64,000 nt of DNA, taken from NCBI GenBank assembly GCA_032622095.1, contig CP136062.1, forward strand, positions 35,962,918 to 36,026,917, written 5' to 3'. Both the position numbers and the translations under genes were made by a program. Positions 60,504 to 64,000 of this stretch are shown in pieces; positions within the stretch are counted from its first letter, which is position 1, and each line of letters begins with the position of its first letter. Origin of the DNA: Siphonodentalium dalli (taxonomy: Eukaryota > Mollusca > Scaphopoda > Gadilida > Siphonodentaliidae). Under the pieces are notes generated by a model, which did not search any database, was not told the origin of the DNA, and was given only the letters and a program-made list of their open reading frames with translations.

Positions 60504-60867
60504 TGTTGTTAACTGATCAGAGAATCCGGATAGTGAAACCAACAATTAACGACACCAATAGGCCAACCGTCTAGACTAATTTTAACACTGAACTCAATGG
60601 AACTACTCAAGCGTGACGAATAAATCGACAAGAAATCTGTTATGTAATCGATAGTCCTCGAAATTAAGCCATACGAAACAGTTCAAACATCAAAAACATA
60701 GCATACAGTTTTCAATTTGTGCCGATTACCTTGGTTAATCAAGCGGTAGTTATACACATAGAGAAGAGTCAATAATGGTCGTCTTACATAGTTTTACAAT
60801 AACGAATTATGCTTTGGAACAGGAGAGCTTTTTTATCGATCCATTGTTTACTTTTACGAAACCGGAA
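60504..60867 (-). other. LINE 5' leader
   Basis: This is the 364 bases between the upstream target duplication and the ORF1 start. The LINE internal promoter would be here. No motif is assigned. Confidence 0.55.
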
Positions 60868-60880
60868 ATTTGTACGCTTT

Positions 60881-62703
60881 CTGTACAACAAACTAATTAG
60901 TTCAGATTCGAAGTTTATTATTATCTATACTCTCATTGGAATTGTCATATAAGAGGCAATGACATATATCATACAAATATTAGTTTGTAATGATAAAACC
61001 CGGTATTTGAATAATGTGAAATACTTGAGGATAACATCATTATGTTTGTAAAACATTAATCAAATTATCTGTTGTAAAATATTTTAATAATGACACTTTT
61101 GATTGTTTTACGACCACAATCAACATGGCTATTCCTGTCGTTTTTGCAACAAATACCTGAGCAGCCATGTATAAATTTTGTGATATATGTTCAGGAATGT
61201 TTCATACAGATCACTATATATTTTTTTCTTAAATCGCTCGTATTGTGCCGATCACCAGAAATTTACCTTTCAAATACAAAATGACTATACATTAATTGTC
61301 TTATCAATATCAGTTAAACATACCCGCATTATAACCCCAGTTTCCTCGTATGTATACTTAGACGTAAACCAGCTAGTTATATCGGAGAGCGGGATGCTAA
61401 TTTAAGTCCGAGAACGGCCTCATAACTATTTTATGGCGGTCTTCACGTCAAGACCCAGTGGCGGGATTTGTCGTTTATTTTACTCGATTTTACCCAACAA
61501 ATTAATACATGATGCTTGTCAATCGGAAAGAGTGACATCTTATGGTCATACTTTTGTATAATATTCTAACTTTCATGTTAAATTGCAGATAAAATATTCA
61601 GGTTTATTAGGACTAACACCGATTTATTTATGTTTAAACCAAAAGCCGAAGTGTACCGAAGCGGCCGATAAAAGTTTCTGCTCGATTAAAACAAACAGTA
61701 TGGCGGCGGCCATTTTTAATATAATGTTGGTTGTGTTTTGTAATGTTTAAAATTGTCAGAGCATTGTGAAGTTATTTAATGGGAATTAAACTATAGCATA
61801 TTGCTCTATAACTAGCTGGGTTACGTACGAAAAAATATTGGACTATCCACATCATAGCAATTCAGTAGCATCAACAAAATCACAACAGGACTCCACAACT
61901 TAACGAAGGGTGTATATTCATTAATGTATGAGCTTAGAAGCATATTGAACCCATGAACCCAGTTAGGTATTGATGGCCAGATATCGACTTTTAGAGATTT
62001 GTAAGCCGAGCAAAAATTCCAACGGTCGTCTCTTATAAAGAGCGTTCGTGTTTCCGCCAACGATTGTCTCTTATAAAGAGTGTCCATGATTCCAATGGTG
62101 CCACTCTTGACATCTTCAATCAACAGCAATAGCCTCAGAATTATCACGGAGATGATTATGTATAAGCTTGGTGAAACATGTCATCGAATTTATAGCGCTA
62201 CCTACGTTTGTGTCCCTGATACAAACAAGCGTCACTTTAGATAATAACCTGATCCGTTATATTTCATGTTAGACACATTGGGAGTCATCTAGATTGTCCC
62301 ACGTTAATTTATATAGAACACAGACAGACAGACATATAGATATGATAGAATTCTCGCCCCACCAACAGTGACATCCACATGCAGTTAATACAGTAGTTGG
62401 AAGACCATAGCCCGGGCGATATTTCGCTTGCCGGGTAATTGTCACAATTACTCTATGTCACATGGTTGTGCTTCGTCCAGCCAAGAGACAGTTTGACACT
62501 CTGAAATATACGTATACCATAATACATTCCAAAACTAGACACACCATCACCTTTTTTTTCGAATACATCGTACTATAAGTGGGTAAATCGTCACAAACGA
62601 GAACGTCCTGACCATAGAAAAGCATCCTGACAGATACATGTACCAACCTGGCAACTTCGTAAGTTATTTAGACTCTATTATACATCAACATATTCCATTC
62701 CAG
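60881..62703. other. Intergenic or intron; one short duplication
   Basis: No coding exon is supported. CTCTTATAAAGAG occurs at 62030 and 62068 in a 38-bp duplication. ATGGCGGCGGCCATTTTTA near 61700 is a YY1-like match. The stretch ends in TTCCATTCCAG, the acceptor for the peptide gene. Confidence 0.45.
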
Positions 62704-62710
62704 GTACAAT

Positions 62711-62932
62711 ATGTTGACATCAGTACTAATCGTGTGTTTGGCGGCCATAATAACCGGAGAAGGTGTACTATCGAGTGAGCCTAATGCCCCGGGTGCCTCA
62801 GATATCAACGAAGAACACAAACAATCACATGATACAAACCTGAGATCCGGATGTAAGTTGATATATGGCGTATGCATCACACCTGGCCTTGTGGTCCTAC
62901 TAATTTGCTATGGTGCTGGTGGGGCCTGCTAG
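62711..62932 (+). CDS. Small secreted four-cysteine peptide precursor
   Basis: A 73-codon frame starts seven bases after a splice-acceptor-like TTCCATTCCAG. Residues 1-18 (MLTSVLIVCLAAIITGEG) are a clear signal peptide. Residues about 22-46 form an acidic, hydrophilic propeptide ending near NLR, a possible basic cleavage point. The C-terminal ~27 residues have four cysteines in a symmetric C-x6-C-x10-C-x6-C arrangement with a hydrophobic centre (TPGLVVLLI) and a small-residue end (YGAGGAC), then TAG. The layout is that of antimicrobial or venom-type peptide precursors, but I recognise no named family and assign no activity. A decayed relative lies at 34233-34390. The intact frame, signal and acceptor make a real gene likely. 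Confidence 0.65.
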   Translation: MLTSVLIVCLAAIITGEGVLSSEPNAPGASDINEEHKQSHDTNLRSGCKLIYGVCITPGLVVLLICYGAGGAC

Positions 62933-63065
62933 ACTGTTATGATATTGGTAGGCCAAAATGATGCTGTTTAGAATAAGTACCGTTGTTTTTATCTAAAGTT
63001 GTTGTTTTCGCGATGTCACTATGTGTATAATCAAATATATATATATATGTTATAAAATATTTTAA
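62933..63065 (+). other. 3' untranslated region of the peptide gene
   Basis: It shares TGATGCTGTT and AAGTACCGTT with the decayed copy near 34350-34375. No clear AATAAA is seen before the element at 63066. Confidence 0.4.
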
Positions 63066-63972
63066 AGGAGTACTGTGCATTAAATCCGGCTATTTATGTG
63101 ACCATCTCCTTTTATACTCAACTGAATTTATTACATGATCCTACCTTTATTCCATTCAATAAACCCATTTTATAAATTGTGATATTAAAAGTTCGTTTAA
63201 TAACAGGAAAGAGTGCCAGGTGACATTTGACTTCCGGTTTGTCGCCTGTTTACATTTCTTACGCTACGTCTCAAAATAATATGTCTTCCAATATTTTTTC
63301 CAACATACTACATGTATAATGAATGAAGATTGAAAAGTTGTGCCATAAAATATACGCCATTAAATACACCAAAGAGTCTCTATTTATCTGGGACTATTTC
63401 TTTACGCGGGCTAACAACGCATAGTTACGTGAAACGTCATCGCATGCATTATAGAACCCGATGTTAGTTTCGCGTCCCATTTGTTGAACAATGTAAGTTT
63501 TGTCGAGGTTTTGGATCATGTAATAAATAAAATCTATAACTCGTCCCCAGTTTATATCGGAATTAACAAAACTCGTAGAGTAAATTAGGTCCGGACCTCG
63601 CCAAAGGCTCGGTCCAGACCTAATTTACTGGAATAGTTTTGTAAATTCCGCTATAAACAGGGGACTCGTTGTAGATCCTCTATATATGCAACAAATGAAT
63701 GAATTTGAGCCAAGAATGAATACGCAATACACTCACGTGCTCTATGAACGATGTAAACAACATGTTCATTATGAAAATGATTCATGACTCCAGTCATAAA
63801 TTCATTTTCATTCAAATTACCATGTTATTTGTATTGTTCATAGTTTACGGTAAATGAGTGTATTGTGCATACATCCATACATTGCTCAAATTCATTCATT
63901 TGTTGCATATATTATGTTGAGTATAGAAGGAGATGGTCCCATAACGAGCCGGATTTAGTGTACTGTGCCCCT
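63066..63972. mobile_element. 907-bp TIR element with TTAA flanks and nested hairpins
   Basis: TTAA (63062-63065) precedes AGGAGTACTGTGCATTAAAT CCGG, and CCGGATTTAGTGTACTGTGC CCCT is followed by TTAA (63973-63976). Inverted ends of about 60 bp include GACCATCTCCTT. Inside are two long hairpins. In 63553-63668 the arms contain CCCCAGTTTATA and GTAAATTAGGTC. In 63690-63910 the arms contain GCAACAAATGAATGAATTTG and ATACACTCA. There is no coding capacity; a piggyBac-type origin is suggested by the TTAA only. Confidence 0.7.
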
Positions 63973-64000
63973 TTAAGAATGGGTGTGTTGGTTGTTGCAA

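Larger units (their letters stand above)
48647..60880 (-). mobile_element. L1/Tx1-like LINE, full length, with a nested LTR element
   Basis: A 13-bp duplication ATTTGTACGCTTT (48647-48659 and 60868-60880) brackets the element. On the - strand it has a 364-base leader, ORF1, a spacer of about 1.3 kb, ORF2, and a 3' UTR ending in an A-rich tail with AATAAA (48660-48690 as T-rich on +). Removing the LTR insertion (5095 bp plus one 4-bp target copy) leaves about 7.1 kb, a normal full-length size for this class. Because the duplication encloses both ORFs they belong to one copy. It reached the site by target-primed reverse transcription. Confidence 0.88.

Overview
This is eukaryotic, AT-rich nuclear DNA from a marine invertebrate, most likely a mollusc. 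The evidence is split genes with GT/AG introns, a C-type lectin exon pair, non-LTR retrotransposons of L1/Tx1 and other types, many foldback and TIR elements, and minisatellites that all interrupt one another. Frequent ACATGTACATG-like motifs fit, but the species cannot be fixed from the sequence. There are no operons and no bacterial-type genes. Well under 10% is plausible host coding sequence; the rest is mobile or tandemly repeated DNA.

Layout. 1-17315: a C-type lectin-domain (CTLD) gene on the + strand. One phase 1-1 exon (1908-2081) and the terminal exon (17104-17315) join through a 15-kb intron to give a complete ~127-residue CTLD. The intron holds a 45-bp satellite starting 10 bases after the splice donor (2092-5989), a near-identical 1.5-kb tandem duplication (7875-10931), a composite palindromic element with 6-bp target duplications (11029-12405), a foldback (13494-14168), and a tandem series of decoy 3' splice sites just before the last exon (16821-17103). 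17316-31890: DNA-transposon remnants (18389-18864, 18958-19826, 21011-23196), LINE 3' ends, paired E-box palindromes and several minisatellites. 31894-33378: a decayed LINE ORF2 end. 34773-36200: a piggyBac-type non-autonomous element. 36258-37765: a 30-bp satellite. 39568-39792: a possible secreted-protein exon. 40195-43100: a duplicated block built on a 21-bp satellite. 43749-44141: a second piggyBac-type MITE. 44839-46652: a long-TIR element.

48647-60880 is the best-resolved structure. It is a minus-strand L1/Tx1-like LINE of about 7.1 kb bounded by a 13-bp target-site duplication. ORF1 would be 314 aa with two in-frame stops; ORF2 would be about 1275 aa with one single-base frameshift. 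ORF1 is interrupted by a 5095-bp LTR element (54659-59753) with 432-bp LTRs that read identical, a 4-bp target duplication and a tRNA-His-type primer site. That element keeps only an envelope-like fragment and no polymerase. Removing it restores the ORF1 frame exactly, so the order of events is clear.

62711-62932 encodes a small secreted peptide precursor with a symmetric four-cysteine C-terminus. A decayed relative lies near 34.27-34.39 kb, so this is a small host gene family. A TATA promoter plus a splice-donor-ended leader at 48040-48132 could be its upstream exon; that link is inference. The two most likely host loci are therefore a lectin and a secreted cysteine peptide. Nothing in the sequence shows that they work together.
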